A stretch of 64,000 nucleotides of DNA, taken from positions 806,001-870,000 of the forward strand of contig JAKULF010000002.1 in assembly GCA_022661535.1 (NCBI GenBank), in the 5' to 3' direction. Positions 1-11,692 of the stretch are shown here, one piece after another (positions within the stretch are counted from its first letter, which is position 1; the number at the start of each line of letters is the position of its first letter). A program made the translations under genes and the position numbers. Source of the stretch: Eutypa lata. Taxonomy: Eukaryota; Ascomycota; Sordariomycetes; Xylariales; Diatrypaceae. Under the pieces are notes generated by a model. That model saw only the letters and a program-made list of their open reading frames with translations. It ran no database searches and was not told where the DNA came from.

Positions 1-399
1 TCGTCTCGTTCTGTGCCTGTGTCTACGACGGGTTTCTCATCAATCCATCGTTCAGGGCTGTCCTTCGCGACCACGGCGAATTTGCGGAGCGTATTATAGA
101 CAAACTCAAGGTCATACTAGACTAAGTGTTCTTGTCGAGTACGGAACCTTCACTATATGCTAGCTAATGTTAGAACATATCACTCTAAGGTGGAATAGCT
201 CTGCGGGGGAGATTCAACAAAGACTGTTTTCTCCAAGGTCAGCAGTCATTTTTGATCACTCTTGAGCAAGGTACAGGACGGGATGAGTACTAGTGTGTAT
301 ATCAAATGGAACAGGTCTGGTCGGCATGACACATGTACAGTAGCTTTCGAGAATAGGCAGCAGCAGCAGGAAGATCTGCCTAAACAATTAATACAAATT
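1..399. other. Left-edge flank, no gene seen
   Basis: No convincing reading frame, RNA gene or repeat is visible. The right part is the 3' flank of the minus-strand Asp-box gene that ends at 400. Confidence 0.5.
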
Positions 400-1539
400 C
401 TATCCAAGACGTACAAACTTCCCCATCGGCGTCCTGCCGTGCTCAAAGGTAGCCATAACCTCTCCATCCCCTGTACAAAACACACCAGGCCAAAAGCTAG
501 GGGCTTGCCGTATCAGCACCGGCCGACTCCAATTTATCCTACCATCGCACAGCGCATCCGCGAACACCATCTTAACAGCCGCCTTACCAGGCCACCTCGG
601 CTCGTCGGTATCCTCGTCCGTCATGAACACAACCGCCATGTTATCCCCACAGTTCGCGATCTGCGGGCTCCCGGCATTGCGGCCATGGCGCGAAGGACAG
701 TACGCGACGTCCCGATGGCCCCAGGTCTCGCCGTCATCATACGACACGACATACTCGAGACTGAAGTGATGACCATGCCGCGTAGTCTCAAACACCATGA
801 CGAGCGCCTCTCCCCCGCGCGCTCCAACATCCCGCACCCGCACAATCCCCTGCATCCCATCGCGCAGGCGCTCCGCCTCGCCATGGCACCTCAGGCATCG
901 CGGCCGCGACCAAGTCGTCCCCGCATCGCGCGAAACGACACAGTACGTCTCCTGGTCATCGTGGGCGTGCTCGCGGGAATACGTAAGATGGACCTCCCCA
1001 GCATCGCCCTTCAACCGCATAAACGGCTCCCAGAGTCCCATTCCGCCGACCGCGGCACCATTCTGCTCAGCGGCCTGGCCCGCGAACTCCCACGTCCTCC
1101 CGCCGTCGAAGCTGCGACACACCGTGATGCGGAAGTGGGTAGGTCTGCCACCACCGTCGAGGTCGTGGTTGCGGAAGGCGGCGAGCACGACCCTCCTCCT
1201 CCTCCCGTCTGGGTGGGGGACCTCAAGCAGAAACCCGTTGTCGACGTCCTTCCCCACGCCCCGCGTGATCTCCCCCACCGGCGCGAAGCCCCGCCCGTTG
1301 TCGTCGCTGCGCGATACCTGCAGGATGCGGGTGGGGCCGTCGTGCCGCGTCGTTACGGCGAGGAGGGCCCCGTCCGCGAGGCGCGCTAGGCGCGGGTATG
1401 TGCCCCCGTGCGGGTGGAGGGTGACTTCTTCGGGGCTGACGGTCCAGTGACGGCTGGGGTCCGATGATGATGATGATGAGCTGTCGTGGTCGCCGACGCC
1501 GATGTGCTTGAGGACCTTCTGGGCGAAGCTGCCTGTCAT
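400..1539 (-). CDS. Asp-box (BNR) sialidase-superfamily protein, GH93-like
   Basis: Single exon of 379 residues. It carries at least three Asp-box motifs (S-x-D-x-G-x-T-W) that mark six-bladed sialidase-fold propellers: SFDGGRTW near residues 143-150, SRDAGTTW near 203-210 and SYDDGETW near 266-273, plus a weaker SDDNGRGF near 78-85. An N-terminal [13 protein letters not shown] stretch and a GLWEPF motif near 168-173 resemble fungal GH93 exo-arabinanase-like proteins. A Ser run follows the first 20 residues. There is no signal peptide, so the protein is probably intracellular, which is unusual for a secreted exo-arabinanase. The superfamily is clear from the motifs. The substrate is not, and an uncharacterised BNR-repeat protein is equally possible. 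The ATG at 1539 is the only good start and the stop is TAG at 400-402. Confidence 0.85.
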   Translation of the reverse strand: MTGSFAQKVLKHIGVGDHDSSSSSSSDPSRHWTVSPEEVTLHPHGGTYPRLARLADGALLAVTTRHDGPTRILQVSRSDDNGRGFAPVGEITRGVGKDVDNGFLLEVPHPDGRRRRVVLAAFRNHDLDGGGRPTHFRITVCRSFDGGRTWEFAGQAAEQNGAAVGGMGLWEPFMRLKGDAGEVHLTYSREHAHDDQETYCVVSRDAGTTWSRPRCLRCHGEAERLRDGMQGIVRVRDVGARGGEALVMVFETTRHGHHFSLEYVVSYDDGETWGHRDVAYCPSRHGRNAGSPQIANCGDNMAVVFMTDEDTDEPRWPGKAAVKMVFADALCDGRINWSRPVLIRQAPSFWPGVFCTGDGEVMATFEHGRTPMGKFVRLG

Positions 1540-2314
1540 TGTGTATGGTGGTTATTCTCTTTACTTCGTAGTATTGATGGTTGTGATAAATGTCAATTTA
1601 TTCTTGTTTTAAGTGGTATTATCATGTTGGTTTCTACATGTGTAGTATCCGTTGTTGCTTTATGGCGATGTGACGACGCGTAATGTTCTCCACAATTTCA
1701 TCATCACCTCATAAGCAGACATCGAGGGGGGGAGGGGGGTTTCTTGGATGTATTTTTTTCACGTCATTCAGTAGTTATGTCCACCAAGTGTCATAATTAT
1801 TATGAACGTGGTTTGAGCTGAGGCCGTCAATAGGACATGAGACTTAACTTTAGGTTGATGATAAATCAATGGAATGATATAATAAAAGTTAAGGTTGATA
1901 GGAACAATAGTAACGCAATATACACATTACTAACAGAACATGCCGACTTTTGGATTTTTAAGGGGGGTGTTTTTCGGGGAACAGGGCGCCTATTTGCTAA
2001 CTAATATACATTATACCCCCTTACCCCTGAATTCCAGTCCTAGTATAGCCTCTATGGAGCTCAATCTAAGCAACCACACCTCTACTTATTTATTATAGGG
2101 ACCCCTTCTAATAAATATAAAATGTTTAATAAATACGGCTGTCTGAGATTTTTTTAATAGTATTCCATAGAAAATCCACTTCGGCTTAGGCAGCTACTTT
2201 GCACTCCATGATATTATATCGCAAAACCCCCCTGACTCGATTTTTCGAGGGTCGCTAGCCGCTTCGAATGTTCCGTTGAGAAGTTGTCGAGCCAGGTGTA
2301 GGTCTGAACCATGG
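1540..2314. other. Upstream region of the Asp-box gene, no gene
   Basis: Contains the presumed promoter of the minus-strand gene. The remainder is AT-rich with purine runs (such as the G-rich tract near 1725-1740) and no coding signal that I can support. Confidence 0.4.
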
Positions 2315-2780
2315 TCTTCTCAACCTATTACATATCATCCAGTTTCAAGGAATGCTCTCGTGTGATTGTTGAAGGCATGTTCATAGAATATCTAAGAATG
2401 GTAAGTAATTGGCACCTCTTCGCTGTTAAGAACAGCCTGTCTCATGTGGGGATCAGCTGGTCACGGAACCTAGGCTCTTTGACCGCTTCCGCACCATTCA
2501 TCTGTCTATCCAAAACATTCAATACGCCTTGTGCGACGGCAGTTATGATTCGAGATCCTCTAGTACCTCCAATCATAAAGTATAATGTACTATCACTCAT
2601 GTGTTCCACCATTAAAGGGGCAGCAGATGGGACTCCGTAGTCAATAGGTCCCGCCACCATGAGGTCATCAACAGTAGTGGCATAAACACGAAGACATTGA
2701 CTTATGAGTGGTCGACGAGGGTGGTTGAGTTTGGGAGCACTAAAGCATTTGCTAGAGGCGGCAAGCCTACAGAGTCCCAT
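2315..2780 (-). pseudogene. Relic of gamma-glutamyltranspeptidase (C-terminal part)
   Basis: Minus-strand frames still encode the small-subunit end of a gamma-glutamyltranspeptidase, the enzyme that transfers gamma-glutamyl groups from glutathione. In order one reads PSAAPLMVEHMSDSTLYF, then GGTRGSRIITAVAQ (family GGxxGSRIIT), then LNVLDRQMNGAEAVKEPRF and DQLIPT. The frame stops there with TGA at about 2442. The expected continuation (YEHAFNNHTRAFLETG) resumes in another frame around 2330-2390 and meets a further stop. The catalytic Thr region and the whole large subunit are missing. This is a truncated, frame-broken remnant and not a small gene. The family call rests on recognised motifs; the exact breakpoints are approximate. 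Confidence 0.75.
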
Positions 2781-3906
2781 GAGGATAATACCGGTGCTAT
2801 TTCGTTAGGCCCCGTTGGGGCAACTCGCGCTACACGTGAGTGGAGCATTAACAAATGAATACTGGAATCAGGTGAAAGAGATGTCTAGGGGCAAATGAGT
2901 GTATTCTGAAGGACTTGATGAGCTGCTCCCTACATCTTAAGTCTTAGGGACCTAGCCCTCCTTATATAGCCACGATCAAGTCCCTGTCCTTCCTAGTACT
3001 TTATAGTGCTTTACGCTTTTACTTGTTACGCAGCACCAAGGAGCACGTAGTACTCCCGCGAATTACGTAGGCCTACCCAGGATTAGCCAGGAACCATATA
3101 AGGATTCCCTGGCAGTCCCCTAGAGTTAGTTGAATTATCACGCTTTTATTAAACAGAATTCCATCCCTACGGTTAACATTGTAGTTGAAGCACTGCAGAG
3201 AAGTGCTCTGATTTACTTGATTCCATTGTGCAGTGCCCAGTACTGAGTTATCCGTCAGTATACTGGGCTGTGCACAACATTACTACTGCATTACTGTACC
3301 CCTATACTGGTGACTAGATAGTAGTACGGGCTTCTGCAAAGCAGTGCTTTGCCCCTTTTATTTCACGACGTTACTTACGCCGCCAGTCTCCGTCGTTCTA
3401 CACTCAGGGCCTGGGACGTTCGTAACTTAAGCAGTAGCACGCCACATAAATGTCTAGCAAAAACTCACCAAAAAGTTATTATTTGTGACAAGGACGTAAG
3501 GGCTTGGAGCTGAGGTTCTATTCAACTAATAATTTTCTTTGGCCCTAAGGTCCATAAAGTCCTTCTGTCTGCTCTATAGGAGTTGTAGGGTCGTCCACTA
3601 TTTATGTACAAAGTAAAAGTATGTATTTGTAATATCCTTTGCTGTCTCAGTTGCTGATAATAACTGTTAGCTTTTATTAGGCATTTATGCATTCTTATAG
3701 TCGTTGCATAACCTGCAAGTATTAATGTGTTAGCTGTCCCTTACAGGTATCTTGCAGCCAACAACACTTAGCTTAATTCCTCGTGTAACATTTTGCCATA
3801 ACATATTAATAAGCATAATTTGCTTGCTACTATGTGACCATAAAGGACAGGCCGACAAGCCAACCTTCCAGTCCCCCGCTCGTACAATTCCATCGCACTC
3901 TGACCT
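2781..3906. other. Non-coding stretch, solo-LTR-like in places
   Basis: No open frame of note. The part from about 2930 to 3400 has a TATATAG core near 2965, compact GC/AT alternation and short inverted words unlike the flanking DNA. It looks like a retroelement long terminal repeat, but I could not define TG...CA ends or a target-site duplication. It separates two decayed genes. Confidence 0.3.
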
Positions 3907-4878
3907 ACCGCCAATCTTTACTTTTCTCATCTTGATTCTACTACTACGCCAACTTCATTGGCAACGCAGCCCATCATATGCCATAATCTCACTAGCCAGG
4001 TACACGGTTTTCCCACTGAATTTATTGAGAACCTACATGTCCTTCCAAATGGGCACCTTCTCCTCAGCACCATGGCATCAAGCCTTCTGTATACTCTAGA
4101 CCCAACAGAAGCAAATCCGCAGCCGAGATCAGTGACAGATTTCGGTAGCAATACCACGACTCTCACCGGCATCGCACCCCTTGATGACAACCTGTATGCC
4201 ATCAGTGGCGGGTTGCACACATCCTACGCCTTTGAAAGAGGCAGCATGAATCTCTACATCGTGTCGCTCGAAAAGGGCACGATAGTCGACAGAATTCCTG
4301 TCCCGGACACGGCCACAATGAACGGGCTAGCTTTCGTTCCCTACAACCCCCATAGACTTCTCAGTGCCGACTCGATTGATGGGCGTATATTTTCCATCAA
4401 CACGCGCACCAGAGAGGTCAGCGTCGCGTTCGACGATGCTCTCCTCGGCCCCAGCAACGGCAACGGTTCGTCGGGTTTGCTGCCGATTGCAATCAACGGG
4501 CTCAGAACCCGTGGTGACTTTATCTACTTCACCAACTCCAACCAGGGAACATTCGTACGTTGCCCCATTGACCAGGTCGGCAACCAAGCGGGGAACTTCG
4601 AAATCCTAGCCCGGAGTCCCGCATAAAGTCAGATCTACGACGACTTCACCTTCGATTTGGACGGGAATGCCTATGTGGCTGTGCATTCCTCATCGGTCGT
4701 CAAGATTATACCACAAGGGGTACAGACGACGATCGCTGGAGGTGAGGGAGACCCATTGTTCAAAGAACCAACCTCTATCGCCCTTGCCAACGATGAGAAA
4801 TCCATCTATGTTGTGGCAGGTGGGAATTTCAGGTCTAATCCACGAGAGGGGGGACAAGTCATTCAAATTCAGCTATAG
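3907..4878 (+). pseudogene. SMP-30/gluconolactonase-like beta-propeller, broken by an in-frame stop
   Basis: One reading frame from about 3907 to 4878 encodes a fungal SMP-30/LRE-like six-bladed propeller of the type often secreted or found beside metabolic clusters. Visible blocks are EFIENLHVLPNGHLLLST, LLYTLDP, LTGIAPLDDNLYAISGG, MNGLAFVP, DSIDGRIFSIN and, after the break, YDDFTFDLDGNAYVAVHSS and EPTSIALANDEKSIYVV. The frame is cut by one TAA at 4624-4626, and the same frame continues to the natural stop at 4876-4878. A CAA-to-TAA change fits RIP. No ATG precedes the conserved part in frame, and a signal-peptide-like hydrophobic run (FTFLILILLL) sits in another frame just upstream, so the 5' end is probably damaged too. 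A 57-nt GT...AG intron spanning the stop (4576-4632) is formally possible but has a poor donor and would delete conserved residues. Confidence 0.75.
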
Positions 4879-7036
4879 ATGCTTCCACTATGACTAGACC
4901 GTATACTCCCTGGGATATGATATATATATATATATGTAAAGCAGCATATCTACGACGAATTAAAATAAATGAAAAAATTAAAAAATTAAATTCCGGTATC
5001 TATTAATAACTCATTCATAGCTTTATTTTACCTTTTATTCTGCTTTCTATTTATATAATAAATTCTGTAACATCGTAATTTTCGTTCACCGCAACTCACC
5101 AAATAGAAGGTGTCGGTACATACATTATAAATAACGCAATTCACATGGCCGGCCGGTGACGGATATTGCGTTACTTGCCAGCCTGGACATACATAAAACC
5201 GACGATACTACTACATCATGTCTGCCTATCAATTTATCCACGCAACGTAGCTTGCATGTAGAGTCATATGCTTCACTAATAATGAAACGTTCAAATAAAA
5301 AAAAGTTCCTCCAAGGACAAACCGGGCGCAAACCCCCACTCAAGTATTGTAGGCCGCGAATAGTATAAGAGTTTATAGCCCAGGTTTCTATGGGGACTCC
5401 GCCCATCCATTTCAGGAGATCAATTAACGAAACCAGCTGAAAGACAACCGAAGTAAACCCCCCTTGCCATCATACACTACAATATTGCGGCTTTCTTTGC
5501 CGAGCCTCCCCCTTCTGAATGTTACCTGTCCATCTGCCTTATCAGCATCGAGAATTTCCCCATTTGAATTCTCCGCTTCCCCCTGGGTTGCCTCCCACGC
5601 ATATTTACAAGGCTGGGCGCAGCTGTCGGTTTTTTGCTTTTTCTTCTTTAAATCCCCCCTTTTTTTTGTTGGTTTTTTTTTTGGTTTTTTTTGGTTTTTT
5701 TATAAAAAAAACCCCTCCTCTAGGTCTCCGAGGAGGCTTTCGGCCTGCCCGAGTGGAGGACTCATGATAATGCACGACTGTGAGGTGAACAGGTTATTTT
5801 GATATTTAGCTTCGACAACCTAAGTTAACCGACAGGGCTTTTCGTGACATGCAATATGTGGCGTACGTCATGGGATCACTGAGATTTTGTTGCAAGTAAT
5901 TCGAGCTTGGCTTTCAACTTTAGCAGTGATGCTATATGGGACGAGAGGATGGCCAGTTATACAAGTTTACTCCAGGATCATTCTCACTACCTAGTACATA
6001 GTGACCCCTCTCTTCCCAAGATTTCGGGCCACAGGGTGTTCGACTCGGTCCAGAGATAGACTGTTTCTTCTTAGATCAAGGCAGTCTATGAGAGTTTGGC
6101 TGTATTTTGCCATTTCACGAGGTCATGATTGGTTCCTCTCGGCATGGCATACAAAACAGGCAGAGTATCCCCACAGAAGCCTAAGGCTTGACATTATCGT
6201 GGTATTATAGTCTGCCCGAATAGATCTGCAGCGTCTTTTCCCGCCAAGTAGTCCCGATCCAGCAAAATGACACACCAACACTGTTCAATGTGTCCAAGGA
6301 ACGACTAGGAGATCATCATAATTGACAAACCGAGCCTGACCTGGTCACTATTAGGTATATATTCTATCATACAAATCCGTTTTAGCCCAACCTTAGCTTC
6401 AAGCCTTACCATCAAGCTGGCAAGCAACGCAACGCATTGCACCAGCCGGTCATGTGCGTGCATTGCATAAAAGTGATAAAGGTGATAAGGACCAGGGGTA
6501 AGTGGGCTAAATGGATCGTGAGTTCTATTTTTGGTGTTATAGCATAAGGCAAAAAGGGGTCCGAACCATATACACCGCCACATACACCGCCACTGTTAAT
6601 GATACCATACAAATATATAATATTCATTAACAATGGGCTAGTAAGCTACAGTTGGTGCGCATCGCACCATTTACTTAATGTGCACCCGGTTGCAATGGTG
6701 CCGTTGCTTGCCAGCCTGCTTACCATAAACTAGGCCTATCCTCACATTATGCCCTGCCCTGCCCTGTCCAAACCTGCAGGGTAATGAAGGCAACCAGGCA
6801 GATGTCAGCGAAGGTAGGGCCCACGACCCTTGTCCTGTCAGGTACGCTGAAACGACGATCTTAGATAGACACCTTGACTGGGCATCTTTGCGACATTTAA
6901 GTCGAATCTTAGTAGATTATCTACCTATATAAAAATCTTCACTACGTCCAAAAACGTTCCTCTGATATTTCCTCTCCTTGTTATTGTAGTCGATCTGTGT
7001 GTAACCAAGCCCCCCATCCTTTTTGCAACCCCCAAC
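4879..7036. other. Intergenic, no gene; low-complexity tracts
   Basis: A TA tract lies at about 4921-4935 and AT-rich DNA follows to 5100. Several short frames exist but none shows domain-like sequence or codon bias. The last few hundred bases hold the promoter of the membrane-protein gene starting at 7037. Confidence 0.45.
5640..5733. repeat. T/G homopolymer tract followed by GC-rich hairpin
   Basis: From about 5640 to 5709 the sequence is almost all T with GG interruptions, then A and C runs. An inverted repeat follows directly (CCTCCTC ... GAGGAGG, 7-bp stem, 9-nt loop). No coding function is evident. Confidence 0.5.
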
Positions 7037-9449
7037 ATGCACGTCTTCAGGGTCTTTTCTCCCTTCGGCGCCTTTCTCTGGCTTATCAGTGGCCGGTGTC
7101 GAGGGGAGGGCCTACGTCCAGCTGGCAATCTCACAGCTATATACGCATCGCACCTGACTAATATTCCCAATGCGGTCGAGTACAGCGGCCTTCGCGGGGG
7201 AGTCAACTGGGATACGTGCTGTAGATTGGCAATCAACGAGAGCTTATATATTGTTGCTGGCACGCTACAGATCCGACCTGGTCAGGCATACTACCGCGGC
7301 GACATCGCGACGTTGGAAGCGTTCCCCCAATTCCCCTGCACGGCGACCTTCAACGGCTCCCTGACTGGGCCCCCCGAAGACTTCTGGACACCGTACTCGT
7401 GGTGTTACGAGCACTGCCCGGGGTGGTCTCGCACGGGCACCGACAGCTACGACAATTGGATGAAGCCGCTCGTCGCGTTCATCCTGCCTTCGCTGATCTT
7501 CTGCCTCAGCATCCCGCGCAGGCGCAGGCTTGATATGCCGAGGTTCCTGTTCGAGCCCCGGTCGCGCGGGCGGGTAGAGCGGACGCTATCGCTTCTCGTC
7601 CGGGTCCCATTGGCCTCTCTTCTAGCCACGCTCGACACGCTGGTATGGCTCGCGGTCGTGTTCTCGGTCGCAGGACCGCTCATCGCCTCCGGGGCCTATG
7701 AGGCTCTGCTCGACGTCCGGATCTTAGATTTCCTCGAGAAGCGCATCGATGGTAACTTCCTCACCGCCCGGGAGCGAGCCCACATGCTTCTGGTAATCCT
7801 GGTCGGAAACCTCGATCACGACCCGGCGTGGGATCATTCTAAGCAGCTCGCGGGAGCTCTTCCACATGGAGGTTTAATATTATCTCGCTATACCTTCTCG
7901 AACACATCGACTCGGGCACAATCACCACAATCCAGTGATTCGTCAAATCTACCGGCTGATGAGGACGACCAAGAAATGAAGGGGGGCCCTGCGAGCCCAT
8001 CGCCAAGAAATAGTGACTCCGACCACTATAGGGTTGCCAACCGAACCGCGATCAACGAAATCAAGACGAAGCTAGCAGCTATACTAGAATCCCAACCTAG
8101 CTTTGGGACCACCGTCGGTGCTCCCATATTATTTTACGTTGGATCGTTCCTGTACTCCGTATTCGAAGTATATGGCAACCTAGGAAGCTAGTACGTGACT
8201 ATCCTCGTCCACCAATCACACTCCCTTAATCCAATCATTCACTGACATATTCATGAAGTCTCACAGCCCAGCATCTAACCCTCGGGATGTTTTGGATGAC
8301 GATACCTCATATTGCACTCATCAGCAGTTTACTACTAGCAGGGAGTAACCCAAATGTTTTAGGAGCCGCCACTCCCGGCCATCAACCCCACTCTTACTCG
8401 AATAGGGGTAGTGAGAGCCCTAATGACAAGAATATGGTGGCCTCTCGACATGGGATGACCTGGGCGTATCCAGGGTTACTGAAGAATGCCCAAGCTCTAT
8501 TCTTCAACCGCTTCTTCAAGCATCCGTATCTGGCGGCGTATGACTGCTCAGACTACAAGCCGGCATGGCTATGGAATAGGGGTTGCAGCAAAGCGATGTG
8601 GGTGGCCCGCCTAGCGGAGGAGTATGAGTTCATGCAGCCGCTTCAGGAGGAGGTACTTGGCCATCGCTTCGGAGCCTATACCTGGAGGTCAGGGTTCATA
8701 GCCCTCGCGGTCATATTCGTCCCATGTTTCCTTGGTGGGCTGGTCAGGTGAGTGCAGATCCCGCCCTCGTTTCTATCGACCGATTCGCTTTATCCCCGAA
8801 AGTCTTTACCTAAAAGAGTATATAGCTAGCTATACGACGCCCCAAGTTGGACTGAGCTGTCGGTCTCTCACGATTCTGGTGTACGGACTATCGCAGGTCG
8901 CCCTTATTAAGCTGTGCCTGCTGAACTGGTGCTTCTGGAAGCGTGACCGGACCGGAGCTGTCAGGTCGTTTTCCAAGGCCCGGCCACCTCTCCTAACCTG
9001 GGTTCGACTACGTTTGGTACACAGTCTTCTATTGCAACGCCGCCCTGGGTCTTGTATCCTCGATCGGAGGAACTAGTGAGTTCTCCCTTCAGACCATCTT
9101 CCACCTGAGAATGATGACTCATATATACCCCATAGTCTTCATTCTGTTGGGTGTATATCGAACTTGCCTCTGCTCCATCCATGTCCGCTACTGGTGGAAT
9201 GGAAAGACCCGCCCTGATGCAGTTGTGTTCTGGAACAACGCTACGGCAAAGCAACTGCACTACGCCAAGATGTTTTGGCTACCTGCTGGCATTACCACTA
9301 CGGCCTTCATGGCCGCGACCGCCTTAATCGGTTGGTGGTACCAGCGACGGCTCCGCGTACGATTCCACGCACTGGTAGAAAAGATCGATTACGTCAACCA
9401 GCAAAATCTACGGGAATTGGAGCCTGTAGACGTCCATGGGAGAGTGTAG
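7037..9449 (+). CDS. Polytopic membrane protein of a fungal-specific family (five exons)
   Basis: I join five exons: 7037-8190, 8259-8747, 8830-8942, 9025-9075 and 9136-9449, giving about 706 residues. Each junction is phase-compatible. Introns are 68, 82, 82, 60 nt, mostly with GTACGT or GTGAGT donors (GTGACC for the third). The product starts with a signal-like segment. Hydrophobic spans follow, including one near MKPLVAFILPSLIFCLSI, one in LATLDTLVWLAVVFSVAG, one after the Ser/Asp-rich loop (APILFYVGSFLYSVFEVYG) and GMFWMTIPHIALISSLLLAG. Exons 3-5 add SYTTPQVGLSCRSLTIL, SSIGGT and GVYRTCLCSI, then a last span in a tail ending near 706. The order of SY-TP-VGL-CRS and GVYR-CLC motifs matches an expanded, uncharacterised family of Pezizomycotina membrane proteins that I know only as hypothetical. 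Its function is unknown. Confidence 0.75.
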
Positions 9450-9602
9450 AAGACAAGAGTGATATGAAAGAGTCTCTACTGAGTTCCAACGACGTATCAA
9501 AAGGTTGCGGTTCTTCCTAATTTACCCCTAAGCACATGAATTCATTTTTAAGACATGACCAGAGCGTCATGTCCTCAGGTTTATCAAGATCACTGACTAC
9601 AG

Positions 9603-11012
9603 CTAAGGAACCCCTTTTCCAGCTCTCGTGGCCTTCGCGAGTTCCGACTGGGCGGTATTATCTGCGTATCTCTTGTAGATCGGCAAATAATGCTCCCGGT
9701 CACTCGTGGTGTTCTTGATGCTATCACGACTCTCTAAAGCATCCAACCACGTGCGCCACCGGGCCCAGACTTTCTCATCTTCCCCGCCTTGGCCTGGCTC
9801 GGGGATCCCGACACCACCTTTAAACTCGTCTAGGATCCAGAGACGGACCTGTTTTGAGAATATTAGCGAGAATTTCGGAAATAGTTTGAAACCCACCATG
9901 AAGAGGAACATGCATCTGGTCAAGAAAAAGAAAACTGTGAAAATAAATGGAAATAAAAGGTGATTAAGATGCACCGAAAAAGAGTAACCCAGAACGGAAC
10001 AAAATATAGGAAACAAAAAGAAACAGACAGGCGAAAAGGAGAAGACAAGGAAAACAAAACTCACAGCCCACGGCACAAGCGCAATATCAGCAAGACCGAT
10101 CTGGCCTCCCAGAAAGAAAGGGCCAGCACCACTACCATTCCCTCCAACCTCCCCATCATCATTCCTCAGCATTTCGGCGGCGAACTCTCTCAGGGTATTC
10201 CTGAACTCGACCCTCAACTCGGCGAGCCTCCCCGCCGCGTCCGCCTCGCTGGTGCCCTCCGCCGGCTGGAACTGCAGGAACCGGTGGTAGGCGGGGATGA
10301 CGCGGGACCCGACGTAGTCGGCCCAGATGCGGTGGCGAGCTCGCCTGTAGTCGTTGTCGTTGTCGTCGCCTCCTGAAGGCGGCAGGATGTTGGGCGCGTG
10401 TCCCGCGTAGTGGTCCTCCAGGTACTCGCAGAGTACGGTGCTCTCGTAGAGGGACCTGCCGGGGCTCACTTCGAGGGTCGGGACTAGGCCGCGGGGGTTG
10501 GCGCTTAGGAGGGAGGCGGGCTTGTGGTAGGGGTTTACTATTTTTTTTTTTAGAGAGAGGGGAGGCGAGGTAAGTAAGTAGGTATGTATGAGTGGGGGAG
10601 TGAGTGATTGGGTGACTGGGTATATATGCATGTGCGATAGTTGTTGTTTGTTTATGTACGATAGACACGATAGATATAAGAAGATAACTAAGTAGATATG
10701 TATAATATGATTTTTTGATAGATAAATACATAAGAACAAGGAAGACAAACCTTCGACATACTGGTACGGGATTTTCTTCTCCTCGAGCGTGATCCATGCC
10801 CGCTGAACAAAGGGGCAGAACCACCCCGCGTACAACTTCAGGGGTTGCTCGGCCGAGTGCGCCTACAATCAATCAATCAATCAATCATTAGTATGTAATT
10901 TGGCCATATCGAGGGGAAACGTAGTTAGTTAGGTGTTTGAATTAATTACATCGACAGTCTTCTTCGCAAGCCCGGTCGCGACGGGGTGCAAATCGGCATC
11001 TGGAGGAGCCAT
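9603..11012 (-). CDS. Glutathione S-transferase, omega-like
   Basis: Four exons by frame continuity: 11012-10950, 10862-10751, 10537-10065 and 9848-9603, about 297 residues. The thioredoxin-like N-domain begins LKLYAGWFCPFVQRAWITLE, where CPF is the omega/GSTO-like active-site context. It is followed by IPYQYVEVNPY, the cis-Pro region GLVPTLE and the glutathione-binding SLYESTVLCEYLED. The helical C-domain contains FFLGGQIGLADIALVPWA. It should conjugate or reduce small molecules with glutathione in the cytosol. Introns 2 and 3 are long for this genome (213 and 216 nt) and low in complexity; intron 1 holds an ATTG tandem run. An in-frame upstream ATG at 11120 would add 36 residues rich in Arg, Ser and Thr without acidic residues, a possible mitochondrial presequence. 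The gene lies on the same strand as the SHMT gene upstream of it. Confidence 0.9.
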
Positions 11013-11692
11013 GTTTCGTGGTTTCCTGGCGGTATATGTCGATGAACAACGAAATCTAGTATGCGTGAATGGAGTATGTGCTATTGAAATCCAGCGTGAG
11101 CAGTGTTTACTTGCTATCATAGTGGTTTAAAACTCATGGCTACCTAAAAGTACGACCGGACGTCTCCAAGATTGGGTGACCCTGTGGATAATGACGCGAT
11201 GATGATATATATATATGTATGCTGCAGATAAATAGCCGAGATCCGTGATTACTAAAATAATATCTCCGCATTCGTTGACTGGGGGGTCAACTCCTAGTGT
11301 AGTAGACAGACATACATATTCACGTAAAGGCACATAGGCAGGTAGGCATACATAGTAAAGGTCGCATGTACCTTCGATAATATCAATTGATTATCATCTT
11401 ACAATGTAGTTACATGACGAAATGTCAAAAATGAGCTTCATGAATCGGCCGCGTTGAAGCAGTGCTCAAAAAACCCTATGTGCCGACTGAGACCAAACTC
11501 CTTAGATCTCATAACTTGCAACGCCTGATGAAATGCATGCAAGGTATCCTTTTTGTTATCCGTTTCCGTTACTGACCCGATCCCATTCCCGCTGCCCAGA
11601 GAAAGTTGAGTTATCCCCTCTCCTATCTTCATTCGGTTGAACAAATGCTCTCATTAGCATCACCCTCTAGCTTCTACACCTTTATATGCCAT
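11013..11692. other. SHMT 3' flank and GST promoter
   Basis: Lies between two minus-strand genes. Contains a short TA tract near 11204-11218 and an in-frame upstream ATG (11120) that could lengthen the GST. No separate gene is seen. Confidence 0.5.

Noticed and set aside
262..1389. 375-codon plus-strand frame opposite the Asp-box gene
   Set aside because: It is the antisense shadow of the high-GC Asp-box gene: no motifs, Arg/Pro-rich composition and no start context.
2930..3400. Solo LTR
   Set aside because: No TG...CA ends, primer-binding site or target-site duplication could be fixed by eye, so it is kept only as a description of the interval.
4576..4632. 57-nt GT-AG intron removing the stop in the propeller gene
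   Set aside because: The donor (GTCGGC) is unlike the other introns here, no branch word is visible, and it would delete residues that look conserved (VGNQAGNFEILARSP).
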